This document shows positions 7,754 to 15,978 of a DNA stretch of 56,778 nt, in pieces. Made by a program: the position numbers and the translations under genes. Every line of letters begins with the position of its first letter. Within the stretch, counting starts at the first letter, position 1. The stretch is from Arthrobacter sp. ISL-30 (GTDB lineage Bacteria; Actinomycetota; Actinomycetes; Actinomycetales; Micrococcaceae): assembly GCF_018613855.1 (NCBI RefSeq), contig NZ_JAGGPK010000001.1, positions 1 through 56,778 of the forward strand. The letters run 5' to 3'. The notes beneath the pieces were generated by a model that was not told where the DNA came from, searched no databases, and saw nothing but the letters and a program-made list of their open reading frames with translations.

Positions 7754-9898
7754 GTGTTGAATCGGAGCATGGAATCCACTAACCCGGAAATCCCGAACGA
7801 GCAGCCCGAAACCCCATTCCACGAACTCGACCACTACCTGGCCATCCCTCGCGTCAGCGGGTTGGCGATGAGTCCCGACGGCAAGCGCCTTGTCACCACA
7901 GTGGCGACGCTTAACAGCAAGGCAACTGAGTACGTGTCAGCGCTCTGGCAGATCGATCCTGAGGGCCATGAGCATGCCCGTCGAATTACACGCAGCGCCA
8001 AAGGGGAAGCCGGCGCCGCTTTTGCAAGCAACGGAGATCTCTACTTCACTTCGGCGCGCCCGGATCCCGATCGTGCCGACGAGGGTTCCGACGACGATCC
8101 GGTCAGCGCCCTCTGGCTCCTCCCGGCCGATGGCGGCGAAGCCCGGGTGGTCCTGAACCGCTTGGGCGGGATCAGTTCGGTCTTCACGGCGAAAGACGCG
8201 GACAGAACGATCGTCGTCGCGCCGGTATTGGCTGGAGCCGCGGACGAGGAGTCGGACGAGATGCGCCGAAAGAGCCGCAAGGAGAACAAGGTCCAGGCCA
8301 TCCTGCACACGGGCTACCCGGTCCGATTATGGGATGAGGACCTCGGCCCTTCGCAGCCGCGCCTGTTCGCCGTCGAGCCTGGCGAGCCTCCGGCGGGCGG
8401 GAAGCCGTCCACGGTGGACCAGGCGCCGCCCCTGAAGCTGCGCAACCTGACGCCCGACGTCGGGGCCGGCCTCCGTGACACGGCAGCGGTCATCAGCCCC
8501 GACGGCAGGGCGGTCTACACCAGTGTGGTCAAGCCGCTGGCGAAGGCTGATTCCAGGCATGTGCTGGTTGCGATCGACGTTGCTACCGGCGCCCGCACCG
8601 TGCTGCTGGATCGTGAGGGGATGAGCTATTTCCCCGGCCCGGTCAGCGCTGACAACCAAACCCTGGCCGTGCTTAGCGAGAGCGATACGACCCCCACCCA
8701 GGCACCCCAAGTGAAGCTCCAGTTGCTGGATGTCGCCGGCGAACTGAATGTTGCCCCTGAGAGCCGGGAGCTCCGGCCGCTCGCGCACGACTGGGACCGC
8801 TGGGGCCACCCGGTGGCCTGGCTCCCGGACGGCAGCGCGCTGCTGGTCACGGCAGACGACGACGGCGCCACCCCGCTGTTCCGGATCGACGTCGCAGACG
8901 GGACCGTCACCAGGGTGACGAAGGATTCCGCAGCCTACACCGACGTCGCCGTTTCACCGGATGGACGCCATGCCTATGCGCTTCGCAGTTCGTACGAATT
9001 CCCGCCCGAAGTGGTGCGGGTCGACCTGGCCTCCGGCGAGGTGTCGAGGCTTCCGGCGCCGGCGGACAGGCCGCGCCGTAAGGGAACCCTTGAGCGGATT
9101 GAAGCGACGGCGGCCGACGGCGCCCGGGTCCCCGCGTACCTCGCCCTGCCGGAGGGCGCCTCGGCCGCGAACCCCGCTCCACTGCTCCTGTGGATACATG
9201 GAGGACCGCTCAGTTCCTGGAATGCCTGGACCTGGCGCTGGAACCCCTGGCTGCTGGTCTCCAAGGGCTATGCCGTGCTCCTGCCCGACCCGGCGCTGTC
9301 AACTGGGTATGGCCAGGCATTCATTCAACGAGGCTGGGGCGAGTGGGGCAAGGCGCCCTTCATGGACCTCATGGCCATCACGGATTCGGTCCTAGAACGG
9401 CCGGATATCGACGAAGCGCGTACGGCTGCCATGGGCGGCTCGTTCGGCGGCTACATGGCCAACTGGGTGGCTGGACAGACCGAAAGATTCAAGGCCATCG
9501 TGACCCACGCCAGCCTGTGGGCGCTCGACCAGTTCGGTCCGACAACCGACGCCTCCCAGTATTGGCTCAAGGAGATGACAGCGGAGATGGCGCTGGATAA
9601 CTCTCCACATCGCCATGTGGAGAAGATCGCCACGCCGATGCTTGTTATCCACGGGGACAAGGACTATCGGGTACCCATCGGGGAGGGCCTTCGGCTCTGG
9701 TATGAGCTGCTGTCCAACTCGAAGCTGGCGGCGGACGCCGACGGCAAAACGGCCCATCGGTTCCTGTACTTCCCTTACGAAAACCACTGGGTATTGCAGC
9801 CGCAGCACGCGAAGATCTGGTACGGCGTCGTGGAACATTTCCTGGCCGCCCATGTGCTCGGCAAGGAGGTAGGGCTGCCAGCCGACCTGGGGCTGTAA
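7754..9898 (+). CDS. Prolyl oligopeptidase family (S9) serine peptidase
   Basis: A cytoplasmic serine peptidase of about 710 residues with an N-terminal beta-propeller-like region and a C-terminal alpha/beta-hydrolase domain. Numbering from GTG 7754, the nucleophile is Ser563 in GGSFGGYM, the acid probably Asp637 in HGDKDYRVP and the base His678 in ENHWV. This order is typical of acylaminoacyl-peptidase or dipeptidyl-peptidase-like S9 members. The start is uncertain: GTG 7754 has no ribosome site and ATG 7769 has GGAG only one base away. No signal peptide is seen. It probably degrades short peptides. Confidence 0.92.
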   Translation: MLNRSMESTNPEIPNEQPETPFHELDHYLAIPRVSGLAMSPDGKRLVTTVATLNSKATEYVSALWQIDPEGHEHARRITRSAKGEAGAAFASNGDLYFTSARPDPDRADEGSDDDPVSALWLLPADGGEARVVLNRLGGISSVFTAKDADRTIVVAPVLAGAADEESDEMRRKSRKENKVQAILHTGYPVRLWDEDLGPSQPRLFAVEPGEPPAGGKPSTVDQAPPLKLRNLTPDVGAGLRDTAAVISPDGRAVYTSVVKPLAKADSRHVLVAIDVATGARTVLLDREGMSYFPGPVSADNQTLAVLSESDTTPTQAPQVKLQLLDVAGELNVAPESRELRPLAHDWDRWGHPVAWLPDGSALLVTADDDGATPLFRIDVADGTVTRVTKDSAAYTDVAVSPDGRHAYALRSSYEFPPEVVRVDLASGEVSRLPAPADRPRRKGTLERIEATAADGARVPAYLALPEGASAANPAPLLLWIHGGPLSSWNAWTWRWNPWLLVSKGYAVLLPDPALSTGYGQAFIQRGWGEWGKAPFMDLMAITDSVLERPDIDEARTAAMGGSFGGYMANWVAGQTERFKAIVTHASLWALDQFGPTTDASQYWLKEMTAEMALDNSPHRHVEKIATPMLVIHGDKDYRVPIGEGLRLWYELLSNSKLAADADGKTAHRFLYFPYENHWVLQPQHAKIWYGVVEHFLAAHVLGKEVGLPADLGL

Positions 9899-9953
9899 CG
9901 GCGATCCGCGGGCTGTAAGCGGGGGCCCGGCTTCGCTCCGACGTGCAAGCCCT

Positions 9954-9987
9954 TTGCCGGCACATAGGATTTGCCGGCACATAGGAT
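9954..9987 (+). promoter_or_regulatory. Duplicated 17-base promoter segment of argA
   Basis: Two perfect adjacent copies of TTGCCGGCACATAGGAT (9954-9970 and 9971-9987). Each carries a TAGGAT -10-like hexamer. The second hexamer ends six bases before the GTG start at 9994, so the distal copy would give a leaderless mRNA and the proximal one a transcript about 17 bases longer. Confidence 0.7.
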
Positions 9988-9993
9988 GGGGCT

Positions 9994-10503
9994 GTGACTT
10001 CGACCTTTAGCATCCGCCCTGCCCGCACCAGTGACGTAGCCGCCATCAAGCGCCTCGTGGCACCGCTGGCGGAGCAGAGGATCCTGATGGCGAAGGAAAC
10101 CGTGGCCTACTACGAGAGCCTCCAGGAGTTCCGCATCGCCGAATCATCCGACGGCGAAGTGATCGGCTGCGGAGCCCTGCACGTGATGTGGGAAGACCTG
10201 GCCGAAGTGCGCACCCTGGCTGCTGCCGACGAGTGGCGGGGCCGGGGTGTGGGTCACGTCCTGGTGCAGCGGCTCATCGAAGATGCCCGTGAATTGGGTG
10301 TCTCACGAGTCTTCTGCCTGACTTTCGAGGTGGACTTCTTCAAACGCCACGGCTTTGAAGTCATGGCGGACCAGACCGCCGTCGATCCCGAGGTTTACTC
10401 GGAACTGCTTCGCTCGCATGATGAAGGCGTCGCCGAGTTCCTGGACCTTGCGCGGGTCAAGCCCAATACCTTGGGCAATACGCGCATGATCAAGAAGCTG
10501 TAG
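9994..10503 (+). CDS. argA: Amino-acid N-acetyltransferase (short ArgA-type, GNAT fold)
   Basis: A 169-residue GNAT acetyltransferase. It resembles the short stand-alone N-acetylglutamate synthases of actinobacteria (M. tuberculosis Rv2747 type), which acetylate glutamate or glutamine with acetyl-CoA to start arginine synthesis. The acetyl-CoA loop WRGRGVG lies near residue 75, and the C-terminal half (DFFKRHGFE, then NTRMIKKL) matches this group. No amino-acid-kinase domain is present. The start GTG 9994 is supported by the TAGGAT hexamer six bases upstream; no Shine-Dalgarno is seen. No arg genes are nearby. A generic GNAT role remains possible. Confidence 0.8.
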   Translation: MTSTFSIRPARTSDVAAIKRLVAPLAEQRILMAKETVAYYESLQEFRIAESSDGEVIGCGALHVMWEDLAEVRTLAAADEWRGRGVGHVLVQRLIEDARELGVSRVFCLTFEVDFFKRHGFEVMADQTAVDPEVYSELLRSHDEGVAEFLDLARVKPNTLGNTRMIKKL

Positions 10504-10530
10504 GGCAGACTCGCATCAATCGGAATTCGG

Positions 10531-10695
10531 TTACTCGGCGGCTTCCTCGGTGGCGTCAGGATCCTCTTCCGGTTCGAAGGTGTTGGGTTCGTTGCTGGCT
10601 CCGGCTCCTACGCCTTCCTTGCTTGCGGGAATGGTTCCTTGAGGTCCGGTCTTCGCCGTCTCGCCCTGGCGAGGTGCCTCGTCGTGTTCGCTCAT
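10531..10695 (-). CDS. Small acidic disordered protein
   Basis: A 54-residue, strongly acidic protein ending in a Glu/Asp-rich tail (EPEEDPDATEEAAE). It has no hydrophobic segment or cysteine and is probably disordered. The frame continues upstream to 10791, but the ATG at 10695 is chosen because GGGAGG lies just before it. It is convergent with argA. The function is not recognised. In character it resembles the small protein at 7502, though the sequences do not align. Confidence 0.6.
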   Translation of the reverse strand: MSEHDEAPRQGETAKTGPQGTIPASKEGVGAGASNEPNTFEPEEDPDATEEAAE

Positions 10696-11079
10696 TTCTA
10701 CCTCCCTAGTGGAATTTCGTTCCGGTGAATCCAAGCTAACAGCGGTAGGGCTGAAATTGCAGCGGAGCAAAAGGGCTATCGCCAAATCCAATTGATAGAT
10801 AAACTTTGGAGCGGGTGGCTCGGGGCGGGGTCACACCGCTTGAGGGGGCGGACGCGTGTTGAAAGCCCACGGGAGGGACGGTCATTGGGGGCCGTCCCTT
10901 CCGTCGTTCCCACATGCTGGATGCGGGTCTACCCTGCGTGTTGTCCGGGTAGTAGGGTCAAGACACGATCGGCCTGTCACGCCCCAGCAGTGGATTGAAC
11001 GCAGCAGTGGATTGAACGCAGCAGTGGATTGAACGCAGCAGTGAATTGAATACAGCATGAATGAACCAGGAGCACTGAA
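10696..11079. other. Intergenic region upstream of dhaKLM
   Basis: No credible coding frame. It contains a stem-loop AGGGACGG...CCGTCCCT (10874-10881 and 10892-10899) without a T-tract, a second possible stem CTACCC...GGGTAG (about 10930-10953), and the four 17-base repeats at 10985-11052. The dhaK Shine-Dalgarno GGAG lies at about 11069. Confidence 0.55.
10985..11052 (+). repeat. Four 17-base direct repeats upstream of dhaK
   Basis: Three identical copies of CAGCAGTGGATTGAACG (10985-11001, 11002-11018, 11019-11035) and a fourth variant ending in ATTGAATA (11036-11052), followed by CAGCATGAATG. The array ends 27 bases before the dhaK ATG, so it overlaps the promoter or the 5' leader. It may be a reiterated regulator site or simple slippage. 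Confidence 0.92.
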
Positions 11080-12081
11080 ATGAAAAAGCTCATCAATGAT
11101 CCGCAATCTGTGGTGGACGAGTCCGTAGAGGGGTTTGGCCTGGCGCATGCGGACCTTGTCACGGTACATGCGGATCCCAAATACGTCCTGCGCACGGATG
11201 CTCCTGTTGCCGGCAAGGTCGCCCTGGTCTCAGGAGGCGGAAGCGGCCACGAACCCCTCCACGCCGGCTTTGTCGGCCTTGGGATGCTCGACGCCGCGGT
11301 GCCTGGCGCTGTGTTCACCTCTCCCACTCCGGACCAGATCATTCCGGCCACCACAGCCGTGGATTCAGGTGCCGGAGTGATCCATATCGTAAAGAACTAC
11401 ACCGGCGACGTCCTGAACTTTGAGACCGCCGCGGAAATGGCCCAGGCCGAGGGAGTCCATGTCAGGACCGTGCTCGTGAACGACGACGTCGCTGTGGAGG
11501 ATTCCCTCTATACGGCCGGGCGCAGGGGAGTGGGTGGAACAGTCCTGGTAGAAAAGATCGCCGGGGCCGCTGCGGAACGTGGCGACGATCTTGAGACAGT
11601 GCTGGCCGTGGCCGAGCGGGTCAACCGCAACGTACGCTCCATGGGCGTCGCCCTCTCGGCCTGTACCGTTCCGCACGCCGGGGCTCCGAGCTTCGACCTT
11701 GCCGATGACGAGATCGAAATCGGCATCGGAATCCATGGAGAGCCCGGCAGGCACAGGATCGCGATGGAAAACGCTGACGGCATCACCGACAGGCTGCTCC
11801 AGCCCGTCCTCGAGGACCTCCGTGTCGACTCCGGCGAAAAGGTACTGCTGTTTGTCAACGGCATGGGCGGAACTCCGCAAAGCGAGTTGTACATCGTCTT
11901 CCGGCGGGCGGCGCAGATCCTAAACGACAGGGGAATTACCGTGCAGCGCTCCCTTGTGGGCAACTTTGTCACCTCACTGGAAATGCAGGGTTGCTCGATT
12001 TCCGTCCTTCGCCTCGATGACGAATTCACCGAACTGTGGGACGCGCCGGTTCACACTGCTGCCCTTCGCTGGGGAATCTGA
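11080..12081 (+). CDS. dhaK: Dihydroxyacetone kinase subunit DhaK (substrate-binding)
   Basis: The 333-residue DhaK subunit of the PTS-dependent dihydroxyacetone kinase. DhaK covalently binds dihydroxyacetone through a histidine, here His219 in [12 protein letters not shown], for phosphorylation by DhaL-ADP. The N-terminal [15 protein letters not shown] motif at 52-66 is characteristic. The start is ATG 11080 with GGAG upstream. It is first in the operon dhaK-dhaL-dhaM, two bases from dhaL. Length is close to the family norm. The 17-base repeats upstream are the only regulatory-looking feature. Confidence 0.96.
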   Translation: MKKLINDPQSVVDESVEGFGLAHADLVTVHADPKYVLRTDAPVAGKVALVSGGGSGHEPLHAGFVGLGMLDAAVPGAVFTSPTPDQIIPATTAVDSGAGVIHIVKNYTGDVLNFETAAEMAQAEGVHVRTVLVNDDVAVEDSLYTAGRRGVGGTVLVEKIAGAAAERGDDLETVLAVAERVNRNVRSMGVALSACTVPHAGAPSFDLADDEIEIGIGIHGEPGRHRIAMENADGITDRLLQPVLEDLRVDSGEKVLLFVNGMGGTPQSELYIVFRRAAQILNDRGITVQRSLVGNFVTSLEMQGCSISVLRLDDEFTELWDAPVHTAALRWGI

Positions 12082-12083
12082 GC

Positions 12084-12728
12084 ATGGCGCTGGATGTCAC
12101 ATGGGCCGTGCAGTGGCTGAGGTTATCCGCCGAGGCAATGGCAAAGCACCGCAGCGAACTCATTGAGCTGGATCGCGCCATCGGGGATTCCGACCACGGC
12201 GAGAACATGGACCGGGGCTTCAAAGCGGTCCTGCAAAAGCTGGCCGAGTCACCGCCCGAGACGCCGGGAGCAGCCCTCAAGCTGGCCGCCATGGCCCTTA
12301 TGTCCAAGGTTGGCGGGGCCGCCGGGCCGCTCTACGGAACCGCCTACCTGCGGGCCGCCACGGCGATGGGCGAGGCAGGGGAGATCGACGCCCAGCTGCT
12401 CTCCGAGGCACTTACCGCAGCCCGTGACGGCGTCGTTGCCCGTGGAAAGGCTGAGCCGGGCGACAAAACCATGGTGGACGCCTGGACCCCTGCCGTCGAC
12501 GCAGCCCGCAAGGCAGCAGCCGACGGCGATCCGGCAGCCGTCCTGGAGGCGGCAGCCGCGGCGGCGGAAGCAGGAGCCGTAGCCACGGACCCGCTCGTCG
12601 CGCGGAAGGGCAGGGCAAGCTACCTGGGTGAACGCAGCGCCGGGCACCGGGACCCCGGGGCCGCCTCAACGGCCCTGCTCCTGCGTGCAGCCGTCGAGGC
12701 GGCGGACCACGCGGCGGGGCCGCTATGA
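12084..12728 (+). CDS. dhaL: Dihydroxyacetone kinase ADP-binding subunit DhaL
   Basis: The 214-residue all-helical DhaL, which holds ADP as a permanent cofactor and shuttles phosphate from DhaM to dihydroxyacetone on DhaK. The metal-binding aspartates appear in GDSDHGENM near residue 31. The GGAAGPLYG segment around 75-83 is also typical. The start ATG 12084 is two bases after the dhaK stop. Its stop overlaps the dhaM start by ATGA, indicating translational coupling. Confidence 0.95.
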   Translation: MALDVTWAVQWLRLSAEAMAKHRSELIELDRAIGDSDHGENMDRGFKAVLQKLAESPPETPGAALKLAAMALMSKVGGAAGPLYGTAYLRAATAMGEAGEIDAQLLSEALTAARDGVVARGKAEPGDKTMVDAWTPAVDAARKAAADGDPAAVLEAAAAAAEAGAVATDPLVARKGRASYLGERSAGHRDPGAASTALLLRAAVEAADHAAGPL

Positions 12729-13420
12729 CGGTCAGCCTGCTCGTCGTCTCGCACAGCGGAAAGATCGCCGAAGGTGCCGCGGAGCTGGCCGCGCAGATGG
12801 CCCCCGACGTCGGTATTCTCACCGCAGGCGGAACGGACGACGGCCGGATCGGGACCAGTCTGGAGAAGGTGCTGGCCGGGCTCGAGGACGCGCTCGCCAC
12901 GTCCAATTCCAGCGGCGTGGTGGTCCTGGCGGACCTGGGCTCCGCCGTCATGACAGCTGAAAGCGGCGTCGAATTCTCCAGCAGTCCTGACCACATCCTG
13001 CTGGCCGATGCACCGCTTGTGGAGGGGCTCGTGGCTGCCGCGGTCGCCGCGCAAGGGGGAGCGGAACGGGAGGCGGTGAAGGCGGCAGCCGAGGCTGTGC
13101 GTTTCGGCACCCCTGGCCAGGGCGTTCCCGAGGCCGCCGTGCCAGCCGGCAAAGCAGGGGAGCCATCGGCAGTTGGTGAATTCGAGCTCATTAATCCAAT
13201 GGGCATGCACGCACGTCCCGCCGCCAAGATTGCTGGGGGACTGGCATCTTTGGATGCCGAGGTGAGCGTCAACGGAGTTGAGGGCACCTCGATCATGGCA
13301 CTCATGACCCTCGCTGTGGGCCAGGGTGGAAAGCTGAGGGTCGAAGCCTGGGGCACGGACGCGGACAAGGCCGTCCATTACGTAGAGGGGCTGGTGGCGA
13401 AGGGCTTCGGCGAGCTCTGA
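12725..13420 (+). CDS. dhaM: DhaM phosphotransfer subunit fused to HPr
   Basis: A 231-residue fusion. The N-terminal EIIA-mannose-like domain (1-130) carries the phosphorylated histidine His10 in VVSHSGK. An Ala/Pro linker leads to an HPr domain (about 152-231) with His162 in NPMGMHARPAAK. The chain therefore takes phosphate from EI of the PTS via its own HPr and passes it to DhaL. E. coli DhaM adds a partial EI domain; here the protein ends after HPr. No EI gene is in the window. It converges with the lipoprotein gene, with only five bases between stops. Confidence 0.94.
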   Translation: MTVSLLVVSHSGKIAEGAAELAAQMAPDVGILTAGGTDDGRIGTSLEKVLAGLEDALATSNSSGVVVLADLGSAVMTAESGVEFSSSPDHILLADAPLVEGLVAAAVAAQGGAEREAVKAAAEAVRFGTPGQGVPEAAVPAGKAGEPSAVGEFELINPMGMHARPAAKIAGGLASLDAEVSVNGVEGTSIMALMTLAVGQGGKLRVEAWGTDADKAVHYVEGLVAKGFGEL

Positions 13421-13425
13421 GAACC

Positions 13426-13914
13426 CTATTCCTGGCGCAGGCCGGCCTCGTCAAGGATCAGCCCTGCGGTCAGGAACTTTCCGCAGTGGGCGCCGAACGG
13501 ATACTCCGCCTTCGGCGTAAACGTCAGCGAATGCACCGGGAGCGGATTGCCGTCCGACGCCGTCGCGCTCGCGGTGGCGTTGATCGGCGACTCTGTGAGG
13601 GCGTCCATCATGAGCATTCCACGCAGTGTGCCGTCAGGAGACGCGGTTGCCGAACAGGAGCCATCCGGCCCCGGCTCGCAGCCCTGGTCCACGGATACAG
13701 TTCCGGGCATTAGCTCCAGGTTGCCTTCCTTGCAGGTCTCCTCCTGGCATGCCTTCAGGTGCACAGCCTTAACCGAGGGAGCGTAGGAGGCGGGAATGGT
13801 CAGCGAAACCACCGGCGCCATGGCGATGGCGGGGCACGCGTAGCCTTCGGGCTCGCATGCCGAGCCCAGTCCCGTCGCCGCGAGCAAGAAGGATGCTACC
13901 AGGAACCTGCTCAT
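13426..13914 (-). CDS. Secreted lipoprotein of unknown function
   Basis: A 162-residue lipoprotein. The signal peptide ends in lipobox LGSAC with Cys20 as the predicted lipidated residue. The mature part is Cys-rich (CQEETCKEG, CEPGPDGSC, a late HCGKF), so disulphides outside the membrane are likely. No catalytic motif is seen and no family recognised. The ATG 13914 has AAGG just upstream; TACCCT five bases before it could alternatively be a -10. Confidence 0.75.
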   Translation of the reverse strand: MSRFLVASFLLAATGLGSACEPEGYACPAIAMAPVVSLTIPASYAPSVKAVHLKACQEETCKEGNLELMPGTVSVDQGCEPGPDGSCSATASPDGTLRGMLMMDALTESPINATASATASDGNPLPVHSLTFTPKAEYPFGAHCGKFLTAGLILDEAGLRQE

Positions 13915-14068
13915 GCCTTAGGGTAGGCCTCCGCGGGGGTGCGGCAAACGGCCGGGAATAAACCGCCGCCGCATCGTTACTCCACACCACTGCGTCGCGC
14001 ACTCTCGTTGCCGATTCGCAACCGAAGTGGGCAACCGGAGCGGGCAAGTCGAAGCACCGGGCCGGCCT

Positions 14069-15019
14069 TCAGCCGGGAAGCCGGAAGCCGCCGTCGTGCA
14101 GTTCTGCGAGACCGTCGGCGAGCAGGCCTTCGAGCGCGCGTTCCAACTGTTCGGGGGCCGAGTTCAGTCTGTGTAGGGCGGTGAGCGGGATGGCAATGCC
14201 CTCCGGAGCGAAACCAAGGTCCGCGGGGGCCTGCTGGAACAAGTCCCGGGGAACGGGTGCATCGGCCTCTCGAAGCACCGCCATCACGGCACCGCGCACC
14301 TGCCGATCCGTTCCATGCCAGGCCTGCCCCTTGGGCATATAGCTCGGTGGCGGTTCGCCAGCGGCCCGCCAGGCGCAGGACTGCTGGACCGGACATTCCC
14401 CGCATTTGGGTGATCGCGCCGTGCAGACCACGGCTCCGAGTTCCATGACTGAGGCATTCCAACGCACGGACAGTGACTCGTCGTCGGGGAGCAGGGTGTC
14501 GGCCAAGCGCATTTCAGCTGCAGTCAGCGACGGAGCAGGCAGCGCAAGGCCGGCGAAGAGCCGGGCGTGAACCCGGCGGATGTTTGTATCCACCACTGTC
14601 TCCCGTTTGCCAAAGGCAAAAGCAGCGACGGCGGCCGCCGTGTAGCTGCCCACGCCCGGCAGGCCGAGAAGGGCCGCAGCGTTGGCGGGTACCTCGCCCC
14701 CGTGGTCGTCCCTGATTGCCGTAGCCGCCGCATGAAGCCGCAGTGCGCGCCTCGGGTAGCCCAGCCGTCCCCAATGCCGCAGCGCCTCACCCGCCGGTTC
14801 ATCCGCGAGATGCGTGGGCGTGGGCCAGCGTTCCACCCATTCCTCCCACACTGGAAGGACCCTCACTACAGGAGTCTGCTGAAGCATAACCTCGCTGATG
14901 AGTACTCCCCACGCTGTACATTCGGGGTCGCGCCACGGCAGGGGTCTGGCGTTTTCGGCGAACCACATATCCATGACGGCATGCAGGCGGGCCGGATCAA
15001 CCTCGAGGGGCTGAGCCAT
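14069..15019 (-). CDS. mutY: A/G-specific adenine glycosylase MutY
   Basis: A 316-residue base-excision repair glycosylase that removes adenine mispaired with 8-oxoguanine. Visible landmarks are catalytic Glu43 in SEVMLQQT, the helix-hairpin-helix LPGVGSYTA (120-128), catalytic Asp144 in VDTNIRRV, and the 4Fe-4S cluster cysteines 199, 206, 209 and 215 (C-x6-C-x2-C-x5-C). It is shorter than E. coli MutY (about 350). The C-terminal 90 residues look like a winged-helix rather than a clear NUDIX-type recognition domain. It lies near disA and radA, giving a genome-maintenance neighbourhood. Confidence 0.95.
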   Translation of the reverse strand: MAQPLEVDPARLHAVMDMWFAENARPLPWRDPECTAWGVLISEVMLQQTPVVRVLPVWEEWVERWPTPTHLADEPAGEALRHWGRLGYPRRALRLHAAATAIRDDHGGEVPANAAALLGLPGVGSYTAAAVAAFAFGKRETVVDTNIRRVHARLFAGLALPAPSLTAAEMRLADTLLPDDESLSVRWNASVMELGAVVCTARSPKCGECPVQQSCAWRAAGEPPPSYMPKGQAWHGTDRQVRGAVMAVLREADAPVPRDLFQQAPADLGFAPEGIAIPLTALHRLNSAPEQLERALEGLLADGLAELHDGGFRLPG

Positions 15020-15214
15020 AGTGAACGCCCCTTTCCTCGGCTGGCGTGGTCAAATGGCCTGAAGTCCAGGCCCAGGGGACTCCTTGAAGAGCGCCCGACT
15101 TTCCAATCTACCGCAGGCAATTTCCCTTGCTTGGCGGGTACTGAGACGCAGCTCATACATGGGCGTCTCGTACTCCAGCGGCGTGGTGAGGAGCAAACCC
15201 GCGGTCCCGTTCTC

Positions 15215-15220
15215 TAGCCT
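15215..15220 (+). promoter_or_regulatory. Probable -10 hexamer of a leaderless promoter
   Basis: TAGCCT with six bases (GTAAAC) to the ATG at 15227; no Shine-Dalgarno is present. Confidence 0.45.
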
Positions 15221-15226
15221 GTAAAC

Positions 15227-15949
15227 ATGGTCAGTAAGGGCAAGCAGCAGTCTTCGGCGCGCAAACCGCGTCCAAAAGGCCCTGCCCGCCCGGCCAAGCG
15301 GCGGCAGAGCCCGGCCGTTTATCGCCGTCGCAGGCTCTTCGTTGGAATTGTCCTGGTGATTGTGCTGGCAATGCTTACAGGCGGCTTCGCAGCGGTGAGC
15401 GGTTTGCTGGCCTCCGGTACCGAACAGGTGTCGTCCAGGAACGCCGACGGCGGTTCGGGAAGCGGCGACGCCGGCAAAGCGGAGGAGGCCGGCACAGCTG
15501 GCTCCCCAAACAGCCAGCCCGATTCCGGAGCTCAATCTGCTACCCCGTCTGCCACAACCGGCTGCGATCTCAGCCAGGTCACCGTAAGCGCCTCAACTGA
15601 CAAGCCAAGCTATGCAGAGGGTGAGAATCCAATGCTGACTATGAAAGTCACCAACGGAGGCCAAGTGCCCTGTGAAGTGAACCTGGGTACGTCCCAGATG
15701 GAATTCCTGGTGATGAGCGGCTCGGACAGGATTTTCTCCTCAAGGGACTGCCAGGCATCAAGCGAAGACCTTGTTAAGATCATCGAGCCGGGCAAGAGCG
15801 AAACCGCCAACTTCCCGTGGCAGCGCAATCGTTCCGTCGAAGGCTGCAAGGAGATGGCAGCCAAGCCCGGTGGCGGGGGAGCCACCTACATTTTCAGGGC
15901 ACGGCTGGGTAACAAGGAGAGCTCAAAGGCCGTCTTCCAGCTGGGTTAG
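15227..15949 (+). CDS. Membrane-anchored protein with extracellular beta-sandwich-like domain
   Basis: A 240-residue protein. A basic cytoplasmic N-terminus (Lys/Arg-rich, 1-36) precedes one membrane helix (about 37-60). A Gly/Ser/Ala-rich linker follows, then an exported domain from about residue 107 with three or four cysteines (CDLSQVTV, VPCEVN, SRDCQ, EGCKE). The TDKPSYAEGENPMLTMKVTN segment has the pattern of an Ig-like or DUF4232-like fold. No enzyme motif is present. ATG 15227 is preceded by TAGCCT at leaderless spacing. The function is unknown. Confidence 0.75.
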   Translation: MVSKGKQQSSARKPRPKGPARPAKRRQSPAVYRRRRLFVGIVLVIVLAMLTGGFAAVSGLLASGTEQVSSRNADGGSGSGDAGKAEEAGTAGSPNSQPDSGAQSATPSATTGCDLSQVTVSASTDKPSYAEGENPMLTMKVTNGGQVPCEVNLGTSQMEFLVMSGSDRIFSSRDCQASSEDLVKIIEPGKSETANFPWQRNRSVEGCKEMAAKPGGGGATYIFRARLGNKESSKAVFQLG

Positions 15950-15978
15950 CCGGAGGGCAAGCGGGTACCTCAAGGATG

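Noticed and set aside
10985..11052. 17-base repeats as a CRISPR array or replication iterons
   Set aside because: The units are directly adjacent without spacers, and no cas, rep or parA genes are present.
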